Source: Siphonodentalium dalli (Eukaryota; Mollusca; Scaphopoda; Gadilida; Siphonodentaliidae). Taken from it: a stretch of 64,000 nt of DNA. Shown piece by piece: positions 20,730 through 32,398 of the stretch (position 1 is the first letter of the stretch; each line of letters begins with the position of its first letter). The stretch spans positions 46,536,194 through 46,600,193 of the forward strand of contig CP136069.1 of assembly GCA_032622095.1 (NCBI GenBank). Reading direction: 5' to 3'. A program made the translations under genes and the position numbers. The notes under the pieces are model-generated. The model searched no databases. It was not told the origin of the DNA and was given only the letters and a program-made list of their open reading frames with translations.

Positions 20730-21320
20730 TTAAAGGGGTACTGTACGCCATTTTCATTAAATTTCCGGTGACAACAACGATCTAATATCGATAATATAGA
20801 GAAACATAAGTAATTTGAGTCGAAGATGTATTCTGTAAACGCTCAGGTTAATAGGCTATCTTAAAATTTAATAATTTAAAAGTTAATAATTTGATATAAA
20901 TTGAATTAATGACTGGAGCCATAAAATGGCGTCAATTAATTTACGAATTTACGTAATCAAATAAAATAAATGAGGGATACTGGCTTGTTAAACCGATCGC
21001 ACACACGATCGCTTAAAATATTATGATGATACGGGGAGAACACTCAAGCCACTCACTGACTAGCGACGATACAATAACGTAAATGATTATATGGGACTAC
21101 TATGCATATAATATAACTTTTATTTGTTTCATTAGGTTGAAAACTGTACACAAATTACTCGACAACGACAATTTGTATTTTTGCATTCCGGTAAATTTGT
21201 CATCCGTAACACTACTTCGTACTCAACAGACTTTCAAATAATGAAAAAATTGTTACCTTATTCTCCGACTCGGAGACTATAAAAACCAACAACAACATTT
21301 GGCGTACAGTACCCCTTTAA
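20730..21320. mobile_element. TTAA-flanked MITE, copy 2
   Basis: TTAA plus AGGGGTACTGTACGCCA on the left is mirrored by TGGCGTACAGTACCCCT plus TTAA on the right. It is related to 4060-4711 through the termini and the CCGGTGACAA...CGATCTAATAT subterminal block, while the interior is diverged. It has no coding capacity. Confidence 0.75.
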
Positions 21321-21663
21321 TATATTACATTAATATATAACTATTTATGTACATATATGACATCCATGGTACATTATTGCCGTGTTGTCACACTTGTAAG
21401 TCTGTGCGTCTCTTCTCATTTCAGCTGAATGTTTCTCTTTTGGCGAAGAAGGCTCGGATCGTGTCGCATATTATATTGATACTTTCCTTTTTCACATTAC
21501 TCATTATGAATAAAATTCTTCAAAATCTGAAAGATCTAAAAACTAAGGAAAAGCGTTGGCTAACTGAGTAACTGTGTAAACTAGTTTTCGCGTAAATCTG
21601 GGTAAGCATCACATTTCATAACAAAAAGATATTCATGTTCAACCTGTTTCGTTGAGATTTACG

Positions 21664-21760
21664 CGAAAACTATTTTACATTATTCGATGATAGGCCTGAC
21701 CATGCTTATGTAGAGCGATTAGAAAGTGTCGATGTCCAAGTTCGTGAAAGTTCTGTTGAC
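21664..21760. repeat. ~95-bp segment duplicated from the LINE-associated insertion
   Basis: Direct repeat of about 19850-19945 (ACATTATTCGATGATAGGCC through AGTTCTGTTGACTATG), with two or three differences. Confidence 0.8.
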
Positions 21761-21890
21761 TATGGATCGAGATATGTTATTTCGTCACAATAACAAACAT
21801 GGTACCGCATTAGTGCGACACTGTATGATTCTGAATCTTTTTTTTCCTTTTTTTTTATAGTATATATAACCAAAAAAACCACAAGGTATA

Positions 21891-22417
21891 CACTCCAGTA
21901 TATATGGTTTTAATTTATTCGTTATCTTGATAATGTAAAATAGTTTTCGCGTAAATCTGGACGAAACAGGTTGAACATGAATATCTTTTTGTTATGAAAT
22001 GTGATGCTTACCCAGATTTACTTTCTATCTTTGACTGGTAATGGGGGCTGTTTGTGCCTTCCTTTCTCTATTTCGAGTTTATGATTGCTCACACTTAATC
22101 TAGTAAAACTCAACCTTGCTTCGGCTGATCTACACTCCAGTATATATGGTTTTAATTTATTCGTTATCTTGATAATGTAAAATAGTTTTCGCGTAAATCT
22201 GGACGAAACAGGTTGAACATGAATATCTTTTTGTTATGAAATGTGATGCTTACCCAGATTTACTTTCTATCTTTGACTGGTAATGGGGGCTGTTTGTGCC
22301 TTCCTTTCTCTATTTCGAGTTTATGATTGCTCACACTTAATCTAGTAAAACTCAACCTTGCTTCGGCTGATCTACACTCCAGTATATATGGTTTTAATTT
22401 ATTCGTTATCTTGATAA
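21891..22417. repeat. 242-bp tandem duplication (2.2 copies)
   Basis: Units at 21891-22132 and 22133-22374 appear identical, followed by a 43-bp partial unit. Part of the unit (CGCGTAAATCTGG...GATGCTTACCCAGATT) is also present inverted at about 21580-21680. The near-identity points to a very recent duplication or an assembly repeat. Confidence 0.88.
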
Positions 22418-22450
22418 GTCTGTACGTACAGTAATGCTTCAAATAATCGA

Positions 22451-22664
22451 CTCCTTAACCACAGCAGAATTATGGGTAACTTTTCAGGATTTAGTCGGAA
22501 ATATGGCCTGTTGCCATTCATCGGAAAGCTCTCCCCGAGTCGGAAATACGGCTTGTTGCCATTCACCAGAAAGCTCTCGGCGAGAGCTTTCCGATGAATA
22601 ACAACAAGCCATATTTCCGACTAAATCCTGAAAAGTTACCCATAATTCGGCTGTGGTTAAGGAG
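22451..22664. repeat. solo hairpin element of the palindrome-centre family
   Basis: CTCCTTAACCACAGCAGAAT on the left is matched by the inverse ending CTGTGGTTAAGGAG. The arms share GTAACTTTTCAGGA and TTAGTCGGAAATATGG with the centre of the giant palindrome, but without the CGG tracts. One stem half has an extra internal copy of the GTCGGAAATA...GAAAGCTCTC block. Confidence 0.8.
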
Positions 22665-22934
22665 ACGTACGTAATTTTTTACCGCCTGGTGATTTCCCGT
22701 CATGTATATGCTTTTCGATTATCACTCTGTTATCGAAGTCACAAAACAGCAATATCCATATCGATCTATAATAGTTAAACACATGGTTTGACTGACCTGG
22801 TATTTGCGTATATTATACTATTATAATAGACACCTTTCGCATTTTGAAAGACGACAGACCATATTATGAAAGATTGAAACTCCTATACAGCATATAAAAA
22901 CTACAGGCATACTCCATTTGACCATTGAACATAT

Positions 22935-23310
22935 GTGACCCGCCATATCAAATCCAGTCGTAAGTCGGGATTTTTTTTACCCTGTGCCAATGCATTCTCT
23001 TATATATGCGAGTCGACCATAGGTCGCCTCGCATATATAAGAGAATGCATTGGCCTAGCAATTTTTTACAATTTTAATACTTTTTTCTTGTATTAAACAT
23101 GAGCAGACGACACTCTTCTATATGCTTCTATATATGTGTGGGGCTCCCTGCAGGGTAATGGATGTTTTTTTTATTTTATGTCCTAAAAATTGCAAGAAAC
23201 ATTTATTTTAAAAAAATGATAAAAAATTGTTATGGTCGACTATAAGAGAATGCATTGGCACAAGGTAAAAAAAATACCGACTTACGACTGGATTTGATAT
23301 GGCGGGTCAC
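22935..23310. mobile_element. MITE with long TIRs and an embedded hairpin
   Basis: GTGACCCGCCATATCAAATC at the left is exactly mirrored at the right, and the inverted match continues about 75 bp into the 68-bp hairpin (22986-23054). ATAT flanks both sides, but it is self-complementary and so not decisive as a target duplication. It has no coding capacity. Confidence 0.8.
22986..23054. repeat. 68-bp hairpin repeat, copy 2
   Basis: Same palindrome as 3779-3847. A half arm (ATAAGAGAATGCATTGGC) recurs inverted at about 23243-23262, as part of the right TIR. Confidence 0.9.
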
Positions 23311-23570
23311 ATATACTATTGGACACCACTCATGAGACTGAGCAAATCAATTATAAGTTCTTCATTCTTGTTCAAAAATATATTATAGAAACAAACCGAT
23401 TTAAAGATTATTGGTATAACAAACCCAGCGAATAATCATTAATTACGATAATAATTATCACATCACCGATCGACGGTTCACACTCTCACAATCTCCCTCC
23501 ATTCTGACGCAAATAGTACACTCTTTCTTTGACATCGTCTATCCCTACTTCACCTTCATCTGTAAATCAT

Positions 23571-24128
23571 ATACCTTACTCGTATTTAAATTCGCGCAGT
23601 ACTATTTTTCGCGCACCAATCGGTGCGCGAATTTAAAACTGAGCGAAAAATAATACGACTCCCAATAATCTATATAAACCTAAGTCCATAGGAATACAAG
23701 AGGGCTATGTTGCTGAGTTTACATATATTATGAATTTATGAACGGTTGATTACACAATTACGCTAAAACATGTATGCATATATTTACATTCGGCCAACCG
23801 CTATCAAGACCATTGTTTACAATGCCAAGCGACAAATCATGGTAACATAGACATTGTTGAAATGTTTGTATAATATAAATACTAATAGTCCAGGTCGCCA
23901 CAAAATTATGATGTATGTATTTACTAGTTTATTGTGTACACTATGTAAATCTGCCGCGATGATATTTAATATACACATATACTATCCCCAGCAATGACTA
24001 AGAACCAGCTCCAAGATATAAGAAAATATTACGAAAATATTTGTCAGTTTTGAATTCGCGCATCTAGATGCGCGATTCAAAACTGAGCGAAATATAGTAC
24101 TGCGCGAATTTAAATACGAGTAAGGTAT
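23571..24128. mobile_element. MITE with ~37-bp TIRs
   Basis: ATACCTTACTCGTATTTAAA opens the left end and its inverse closes the right; the match includes TTCGCGCAGTACTAT. Each end carries a subterminal hairpin (CGCGCACCAATCGGTGCGCG on the left, CGCGCATCTAGATGCGCG on the right). The interior is AT-rich and non-coding. Confidence 0.8.
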
Positions 24129-26138
24129 TTGTTCTTGTTATTCCATTTGTTTTATATGGTATTGCAGGCAGGAAGCTTAACTCGTTTTGTCATTTGTGTG
24201 TTGGAAAGGTGCGTTAATACGTTAGCAATAATGAAGCCACAATCCAATTAGCTGTTTTTTAAACTAAACCGTCCTTGTGATGACCTCGGTTGCCGTGCGT
24301 ATATATACGTGTGTTATGACGTATGTTATTCCAATCAATCGACAGACAATTAGTGTAATCCGCATTAAGGCCGGACAACGACCTTAAATATAACACATGT
24401 GACTGCTAATGTCCTATTCTCAATCATATTGCATACATTAATATGGGTGCGGTGGGGTGGGGGGTCTTACGAAAAATCCAGTACACAGCCTGTCACAGGG
24501 CCGTGGTGGTGGTTGGTCTAGAGTTCAGAAAAAACATTTTTGCGGGTGCTTGCAATTTTTTCCTGATTATTTACATAAAATGAGACTGTTCTATTGCTCA
24601 GTAGCCTGCATAACACCCTTTTGGTAGGATGGTGAATATATGCGTATATGTATTTTACTATACTGAAGTGGCAGCGTTCCCTAAGTCTATTCCGATATGT
24701 TTGAGTCAGTTCGGCATGGACATGGACAATAACATCAGTTTTGAGAGAATACTTTATAAATAACTGGAGAATTTTTAGCAACAAAAATATTAATAATATA
24801 CAAAAAGCATTAATTGTTATCATCACAACCCAAAGGTTGTTTTGCGGTTGGTAAGCGACGCAAGTATAGTTGTGACGTCACTAATTTCTATACTCCATCA
24901 ACCTCAAATTTCTTTTTTACATCCGGGCGATTCGGACCTTTGGGCCCCTATGGTGGTTGACTGGTCCCCGGACTATAAACCTTGTCATTGCTCTGCTTTG
25001 GAGGACGTTATTATGGGAGGGCACGTCACAGAGCGATAGCGCCGTAGTGTTTCACATATGAGCCAGGTACGAGTCTACTATGGTGGCCGCCATGTTGGAA
25101 TAACCTCGAACCAGCCTGTAAAATGAATTGACAAACTAACAAAACGAATTTATTTTACTTCTTTGATCAGCCTCCCAATAGCAACACTATTAAATTTGAA
25201 AAACGCAAGCACCCATATTCAAAATTAAATGATTAATGTGGATTTAGTTGACATATGCGCATAGCATTCGGCAAACCTCGTCAGATTCCGAACGTTTCAG
25301 TTTGAAATTACGTCCCCTGGTCCATAGCAACGTTACAAATGGTGACGTAATTTTCGTTACAAAATGTCTGCGCCCTGATAAGTTATTGGCGAATGGTATT
25401 CAAACTCTTCAAACAACAACAACAACTCTTCTCCGTTGTGGTTCTCGTACTGAATTTTATTTTTGCTATAATCCAATCGATTGGGCATACATTGTGTGTG
25501 GATCCTCCAGATTTTTGAAGTTTAACAGTGAAATTGAAACTCAGTCAGTCGAAAAGAACCTGAATCAGTGAATGACGAAACTGTGACTGAACAAAATATG
25601 AAAATGAAGGTCACTGGAGTGGACTGTGGACGTTGGACTGGTCTGTGGTCACCACTGTGATTTGGCTTGTTCTGTTAAATTTTAAGTCTGTTTTCACCTG
25701 GACTCAGTGGTTAGAGTTGCAAGCGGCAAATTGTTCCGTCTACTTCTCTAAATTTAATTGTTAATAGCTGTCACTGTCACTAGTGTCAGGTCAAGGAAAT
25801 CAGAAAATGGACATTTTAGAGCTGACTGATTTACTCATTTACTACTAGTATACTACTAGTCTATTACTATTAGGATTGTATTAGTGATTACAGATTAGTA
25901 AATTTAGTTTTCAACGACTTCAGTCTGTTCAGGCTCAGCCTCACACACTCACTGTGAATATGACTCAGGTCAAAATACAATTCTAGCCATATACAGTACA
26001 GAGCATTCGACACACAGATGCGACAAACATATGAAGCCCAGTGAATTGGTGACTGACAAAGTGAGTCAATTAACTTGGTGAGTGAAGGAAAAGAAGAGCA
26101 TCTCCCATTTGGTCTCGGCACACTGCAGAGTGTAGTGA
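24129..26138. other. unassigned DNA
   Basis: No supported gene. The longest frames (102 codons on minus at 24518-24826, 107 on plus at 25248-25571 and 108 on minus at 25888-26214) show no recognisable domain. The last one runs across the terminus of the hAT element and is therefore a chance frame. Confidence 0.4.
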
Positions 26139-26146
26139 CTGGTGAG

Positions 26147-27308
26147 CAGTGTTCGCGCTGGACCGAAAAAAACTTTAGCCAAAAGTTTAGCCAAATGAAA
26201 ATGTTATTAGCCAAATGAAAAAAACTTTAGCCAAATGTTTTTTGGCAAAATTAAAAAAATCTTTGGCCAAATTAAATCATCGTTTTCTGGTCGGTTCACA
26301 ATTAATGACTAAAACGTAAAATCTAACAGACACAGGTAAAATACACAATAATTTAAATAATTTTGATGAACTAGAAGTATTTTTATATATATCATTTATT
26401 AAAAATTTATTAATCTGTATGTGAAAGAGTGATTGGGGGGGGGGGGGGGTAACCCGGGATTGTCCTTCTTAATGTCATTATTTTTTGGTTTTATATCAAT
26501 ATCTTTTTTTTAAATCATTAAATATTTATCCTTGCTAAAATATCTAAGTGTCATCTGGAAACTAATAACTTAATATTGTTACGCCATTATCAAATTACAA
26601 TCTGTCATAAAAGCATGCATATTATTTTGACTGTATCTGTATTGACGACAAATAGCCACAAAATACATGTCGTGATTCACATTTGGCTGATTAAGCTATT
26701 GTCTTACACTTGGTGCTCATAAACCTCGACCGTCATAAATACAATGTCATCATAAACATGCATTGTGCAGGCGCACCGAGAGTGGCCAGACAGACAATGG
26801 GCTGAATGGGGGATTAGGGGATTAAGTGTAAAAATTAATAATGACCTTTTGCTGCTTCATGCAGAGTGACGTAATCTTTCTCCCGATTAAAACAAATTGC
26901 TTATATACCGGCGCCAATGCACTTTACAAAACATTGCTTTCTTCACATTGTCATAATTCAACCACGGTCGGTTTAATGTCCATGCGTCTTTGAATGTCCG
27001 TCTTGTGAAAACTAAAGATGATTGCATATCACTTTGTGATCGCTTGGTTGACAGAGTTGTCAATCGGGTTTCCCTTTGTACGATATTTCATAAGTACGAA
27101 AATAATGAAATACTTTCGTCACCTAACTTCGTCTTGAATGTCGATCTATTGAGCGCTTTTATTAATTAGCTTTCTGGCTCCATGCTTTCAGTCTCCATTT
27201 GGGTTCAAAAAAAGTTTAGCCAAAAGTTTAGCCAAATGAAATTTATATTAGCCAAATTCGAAAAATATTAGCCATTGGCTAATTTGGCTACCGACAGCGC
27301 GAACACTG
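26147..27308. mobile_element. non-autonomous hAT-type transposon
   Basis: The element starts CAGTGTTCGCGCTG and ends with the inverse (CAGCGCGAACACTG). A perfect 8-bp direct repeat, CTGGTGAG, flanks it at 26139-26146 and 27309-27316. CA.TG-type termini plus an 8-bp duplication are the signature of hAT elements. The subterminal regions hold repeated TTTAGCCAAA motifs on both sides, in inverse orientation, likely transposase-binding repeats. The 1.16 kb interior has no transposase frame and includes a G13 run near 26436. Confidence 0.88.
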
Positions 27309-27316
27309 CTGGTGAG

Positions 27317-29225
27317 AGGATATGCTTTCAACTTTCCATCTATGAATTCTGTTTCCTGTGATGGACAGATCAAGTTAAATATAACAATTATAATGCACCG
27401 ATAATAACGCCATTAACAGTGATTTGTTTTAGCATTCTCACATGTTAAATATTTCATGATTTTAACAATGTGTTCTCGGTTTAAACCTTAAGCATTAAGC
27501 GGGAGCTCGGCCAGCATGGCTAGCATATATATAGTGGCTATTTGTGGAACAATTATTAAATATAGCCCTGCGTACTTGCTATTGTCGACTTGACACATTG
27601 GGATTGGAATACTCTGTATGCTAAACATAATAATTCCAGGCCAAGCTGGTCGAACTGTCATGACCTTCTAGTTTTCTACATGTAGTTCTACATGACTCAC
27701 GAGGCAATCGCAGATGGTCATATAAATGTTTAATCTGGTGGCATTTTCTTAGACCATATCACGAATCTCTATGTAACTATGCCCGTCGAGAATGATATAT
27801 TCCACAAGTACAAAGTTTTTGCTGTTGCGATAGGGAAGTTTGTAACAATCAAAAAACAGTACAGATAATAAATTATGAAATACCTGTTCCTTAATAATGC
27901 CTAACAATAGTGTCAGCATGTGCCGCATGATTAGTTATTTTGGATAAAATTCTCAACGATCATTAAATTATTTGGCATAGACATATATAGAATTAAATTT
28001 AAATAGAATTAAATTTCCATCACTATTATTAATTTCACTCTAAGTCTCCACTATCACTATTATTGATCATCACAATGATTAGACACCTGAGAGTACGATA
28101 TAAGCTAGCAAAAGTCACAAACAGGCATGCAATCTTGAACTGTGACCACCCCTACTGTGAAGTAGATCACTGAGGAACAAGTATTAACAATAAAGGGAAA
28201 CATATTCCCTGCTTGTTTATTCATTGTTATAAATTTCGCTGTCAGAACATAAAAAAGTTCCCAGGTTTGTTTACAGTGCAATTGGTGTAATATGGTCTAT
28301 AGTACGGTCATATCTAGTGTAGTGATTCATGACATGATCTAGTATTTTTTGTGGTTCGATAGTCTTTTAAGGTGAACTCCGTAAACGTTCATATATGCGC
28401 GTCTGATTAATGAGTAGTAACCGTATAGGAAACGACCCGAACATACCACTATTGCACAATGACATCAGTTTGTTTGATCTAAATTATTTATCCACTCAAG
28501 CCACAAACCAATAGTGATTTGGCAAATTATGTCATTCCTTTTCGAAGTGCCTATCATCTGCTGAAGGTGGATCCTACCACATGCCAGAAATTGTGTCTTA
28601 TTGAGTCATTGTGCCCCACCATATAACTCGCTGAAAGTCAAGCATACATAAACGTCTATAAATAAATCAGATGTGGCTATGTGAAATATGCAATAAATCC
28701 ACGTTTTCCACATCACAAAAATGTATTCAGTATTATATGTAAATTTATCCAATAAAGATATTTTCCCCTTAAAATTGCAAAAATGAAATTAATTAAATTT
28801 GCTTTGAAAATTGGTGGCTTCAACCTTCACCTGATGATAGCATTTTGAACAAATATAGTAACATGTGTTATATGGCTTAGTCTAATATATCTGGACTGGC
28901 GCCATGGATATTGGTCTGGAAATTAGAGAAATGTTAGAGGCTACGTCTCACTCTGACCCATGTCTAACTGTGGCCCACATTCCCCTATATCCGGTGCTGC
29001 AACATATTCTCTTGCAAATAGGTTTATATTGTACCTAAATATATATTCACATAGGTTCCTATTTTTAATTCATTTAAATTTGTTTAAATCAAAATTTAGA
29101 CAAACTAACGCCATTATACACTCTGTCGGGGCACCCCGAGTCACCACACCAAATTTCGTTGAAATCCGGGTACCACAATTAACGAAGACGTGTTGGTCTC
29201 AACTTTACTCCAGTCTTATATGTAT
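27317..29225. other. unassigned DNA
   Basis: No gene, tandem repeat or element boundary could be supported. A short stretch at 28985-29070 (TTGCAAATAGGTTTATATTG) resembles sequence near 7925-7965. Confidence 0.4.
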
Positions 29226-29295
29226 ATATAAACAGTCCCATGAAACATGTACACATTTATTGATGGACGCGTCGTGGGCTGTTCATACAGGATCG

Positions 29296-29402
29296 GGTTC
29301 ATTATTCCGAAGGTTCCATATTCCGAAGGTTCATTATTCCGAAGGTTCGCTATTCCAAAAGGCTCGTTATTCCGAATATTCGCTATTCTGAAGGTTTTCT
29401 AT
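29296..29402. repeat. TTATTCCGAAGGTTC minisatellite with inverted partner
   Basis: Seven imperfect units of about 14-15 bp (TTCGCTATTCCGAAGG type). The reverse complement (GAACCTTCGGAATAG units) is at 30110-30160. The two blocks may be the ends of one 0.87 kb element. Direct repeats with CCCATGAAACAT...ATGGACG lie outside, at about 29230-29290 and 30228-30292. Confidence 0.7.
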
Positions 29403-30109
29403 TCTGGGCGTATTTAACCAGAAATGAATCAAAATTTGCAGATCACATATATAAAATATATGCCATATTATATACCATGTATTTGAAATAGGAAGCTCTC
29501 TAACATTGTGAACATCTTTTTGTAAAGTTGCCGACGTGTTTTTGCGCTAAAGTTTCATCTGGTTTTGTTGTGCAAAGTGTATTATTTTCAATGGAGGGGG
29601 AATAACTCTATATTTTAAAGATAAAGTTATTCCCCTTCCATTGAAAATTTCGTTTTCTAGCTTGAATTCTGTTGCATTCTGGGAGCCATAACGGGGGGGA
29701 TTTTTTTTATTTCATCTGTTTTCTATTTCTCTATGTACATCTTCTGAGACACAGACGTTTCAAATGGTGATGTATTATAGTATTGTAATCATATTTTATG
29801 GCATATATTGTTATTAAAACAGTATATCAAGGCACTATAAAAAGAAAAATCAGTGATGCGCAAATTAAGTGGGCATTTAAAGTCAATACAAAGTCACAAT
29901 TGCATTTAAGTCCATCTCTTATCCGTCTATTCTGCGATATTCTGCTACGCAGTATGTTATGGCGCTCCAGTATTCATTAAGCGTTAAGCCCCACTGTTAT
30001 AAGCCGCCTTTTGCTGGCGTATTCTTGCCTATGAGATTATTGATATATAACGTCATGGTAACACAGCAATTGTGTGGGCTGCGTGACGTGACATTAAATT
30101 TCAAGGAAT

Positions 30110-30160
30110 TAACCTTCGGAATATATAGTGAACCTTCGGAATAGCGAACCTTCGGAATAG
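30110..30160. repeat. CCTTCGGAATAG minisatellite, inverted partner
   Basis: Three units facing the block at 29296-29402. The chance frames between them are unsupported as genes. Confidence 0.65.
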
Positions 30161-30394
30161 AGACATGTCGCCGTCCATACGTATTGACGTGATCATATAT
30201 CCCAAGTTGGCCGGAAATAGAGGCACTCCCATGAAACATACATTTATCACTTTATAGATGGACGTACGTGTTTTGGGTTGTCCATACGTACTGACGTAAT
30301 CATATTATCCTGTTAATATAGAATGAACATGATATCAGTTGTCGTGATACAGCTGGATATGTTTCACTCAATAGTGACCCAAATTAAGCAGATT

Positions 30395-31183
30395 AGTCCA
30401 TGGGCTGGTATGACCCCTGGTGCACCCCCCCCCCCACCCCCTCCATTACTTAACTTCTTTGGTATTGTTTAGGAAAAATTATGTTAACAGCAAATATTTT
30501 GATCCTAGACTCTAGTGTACCTACTGTGTCAAAGTTAGCCTTACTCAGTCACCATTTTTTCCGATTATGATAGGGTGGGGCAAAATATATGATGGTAGTA
30601 ATGATGGTGTCATTGATGACGTCACTAGAGGTCAAAATCACACGACGGCAATGAAAACGCAAATACAATAGTCTGGAAGCTGATAGAATACACCTACACC
30701 CACACCACATGTCTTAACTTCACCCCACTCATTTTCCTCCTTATTATGTCCCTCAACTTTTAAGCAATGTTAACACGAACAATAAGTGGCAGCGTAGACA
30801 CGAAACAAGATGGCGCCCAACATGACCGCCGTGTTTTAAGACGAGGCACTATAAGTCAGTTTGATACAAATTATAGAGAGAAAATCTTGACAAAAATGTA
30901 TATAAATGTATATATTGTTGTGAATTTGCTACCAGTATAAAAGTAAAATGTATATATTGTTGTGAATTTGCTACCAGTATAAAAGTAATCCAGTGCCTAC
31001 CGTTTCTCCCACCCCATCATAATCGAAAATGGTAACTGAGTAAGGCTAAACTTTGACCCAGTAGGACCCAACATATTTGCTGTTAACATAATTTTTTCCT
31101 GAACAATACACATTAGGGTACATGAAAATGTCAAAGAAGTTAAGTAATGGGGGTGAACGATGGGTCCTACCAGTCCATGGACT
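30395..31183. mobile_element. TIR element with ~200-bp inverted repeats and 5-bp TSD
   Basis: AGTCCATGG(G/A)CTGGTA opens both ends in inverse orientation, and the arms match for about 200 bp, including CATTACTTAACTTCTTTG and TAGCCTTACTCAGT. AGATT flanks both sides directly (30390-30394 and 31184-31188). The central ~390 bp contain a 47-bp direct duplication (AATGTATATATTGTTGTG). No transposase; the superfamily is not assigned. Confidence 0.8.
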
Positions 31184-31344
31184 AGATTGATACGTATGAT
31201 AAGTGTGCGATGACTTATGCCAAGAAGTTTTCTATAGCAGAATAGAACAGGGCAGAATAATCTGCCTAAATATGCACCCTCTGGCTATCAAAATAGGGGA
31301 CGGTGGTCAAATACATGCAGATGTCAATAATTGTTACTGTTTGA

Positions 31345-31935
31345 AAGTGTTGAACGGGATTTTGAACTGTTGAACTGGGGTGGACGTCGATCAAATTGTG
31401 TCCCCTCACTGTATTTGGTTATGGTCCATCGATTAAAAGTGATTTGCATAACATACATCCGACTATCTTCGTTAAATTTAGTTAAACTGAGTTTGGGAGA
31501 ATTTGCTGAACTGCGCCAAATAGAATGCTGAACTGGATTTTGAACTGTTGAACCGGGCGGATGTCGGTTAAATGGTGTTCCCTCCCTGTGCTTGGTTAGG
31601 GCCCATCGATTACAAGTCATTTTCATAACCTATATATATACCCGACTAACTTAATCATAATTGAGTTAAACTGCGTTCGGGGAATCTGGTGTACTGGCTT
31701 TGAACTGTTGAACTGGGGTGGAGGTCGGTTAACCCTCCGTGTATTTGGGTATGGTCCATCGATTACAAGTCAGTTCTATAACTTAGACTCTACTAACACA
31801 GTTGCACATTAATTGAGTTAAACTGCGTTCTGGCGGGAATTTTCATAAATGCAGCCGCTGCACTGCTGAACGGGACTTTGAACTGCTGAACGGGCATGGC
31901 GGGCGGTAAAACGGTGTCCCCTTCCTGTAGTATCT
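31345..31935. repeat. diverged ~160-180-bp tandem array (four units)
   Basis: Units begin near 31353, 31531, 31691 and 31868 with GAAC(G/T)GG(A/-)(T/C)TTTGAACTG(T/C)TGAA and share GGTCCATCGATTA(C/A)AAGT and GAGTTAAACTGCGTT. Sequence divergence is considerable, so this is an old array. Confidence 0.75.
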
Positions 31936-32166
31936 TCATTACTAATGACTCTCCAATAAGCGAGATCACTTAGTCGTGGCCATATTGGATTCATCCAGCG
32001 ACCATTCCACGGTTTAACCCTTTACCCAACAAACCGGCCAAAACCGGCCAAATAAAGCTGCAACAGCCTAAATTATCTTGGGTCTGTCTCAATAGAACCA
32101 TACAAATATGGATATCATTGGAACCGGCTCATTGAACACATTGTGATAGTTACAGTTATGCCCTGT

Positions 32167-32235
32167 GTCAATGCATTCTCTTATATATGCGAGTCGACCA
32201 TAGGTCGCCTCGCATATATAAGAGAATGCATTGGC
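32167..32235. repeat. 68-bp hairpin repeat, copy 3
   Basis: Same palindrome as 3779-3847, with the arm nearly unchanged. Confidence 0.9.
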
Positions 32236-32299
32236 CTTTAACACTTTTTACCATTTTTTCTTACATTCTTTAACAATTTTATAATTTTTAATGTGTTAA

Positions 32300-32368
32300 G
32301 CCAATGCATTCTCTTATATATGCGAGGCGACCTATGGTCGACTCGCATATATAAGAGAATGCATTGGC
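32300..32368. repeat. 68-bp hairpin repeat, copy 4
   Basis: Same palindrome in the opposite orientation to copy 3, as shown by the GCGACC..GGTCGAC order in the loop. Confidence 0.9.
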
Positions 32369-32398
32369 ACAGGGCCATTCTGTTGGGTAAAGGGTTAA

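Larger units (their letters stand above)
32014..32398. mobile_element. MITE with two inverted hairpins
   Basis: TTAACCCTTTACCCAACA at the left is mirrored by TGTTGGGTAAAGGGTTAA at the right. Near the right end is the 68-bp hairpin (32300-32368). A second copy (32167-32235) sits mid-element in opposite orientation, about 65 bp away. The ACCCTTT-type terminus resembles the 3731-4842 element. Confidence 0.78.
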
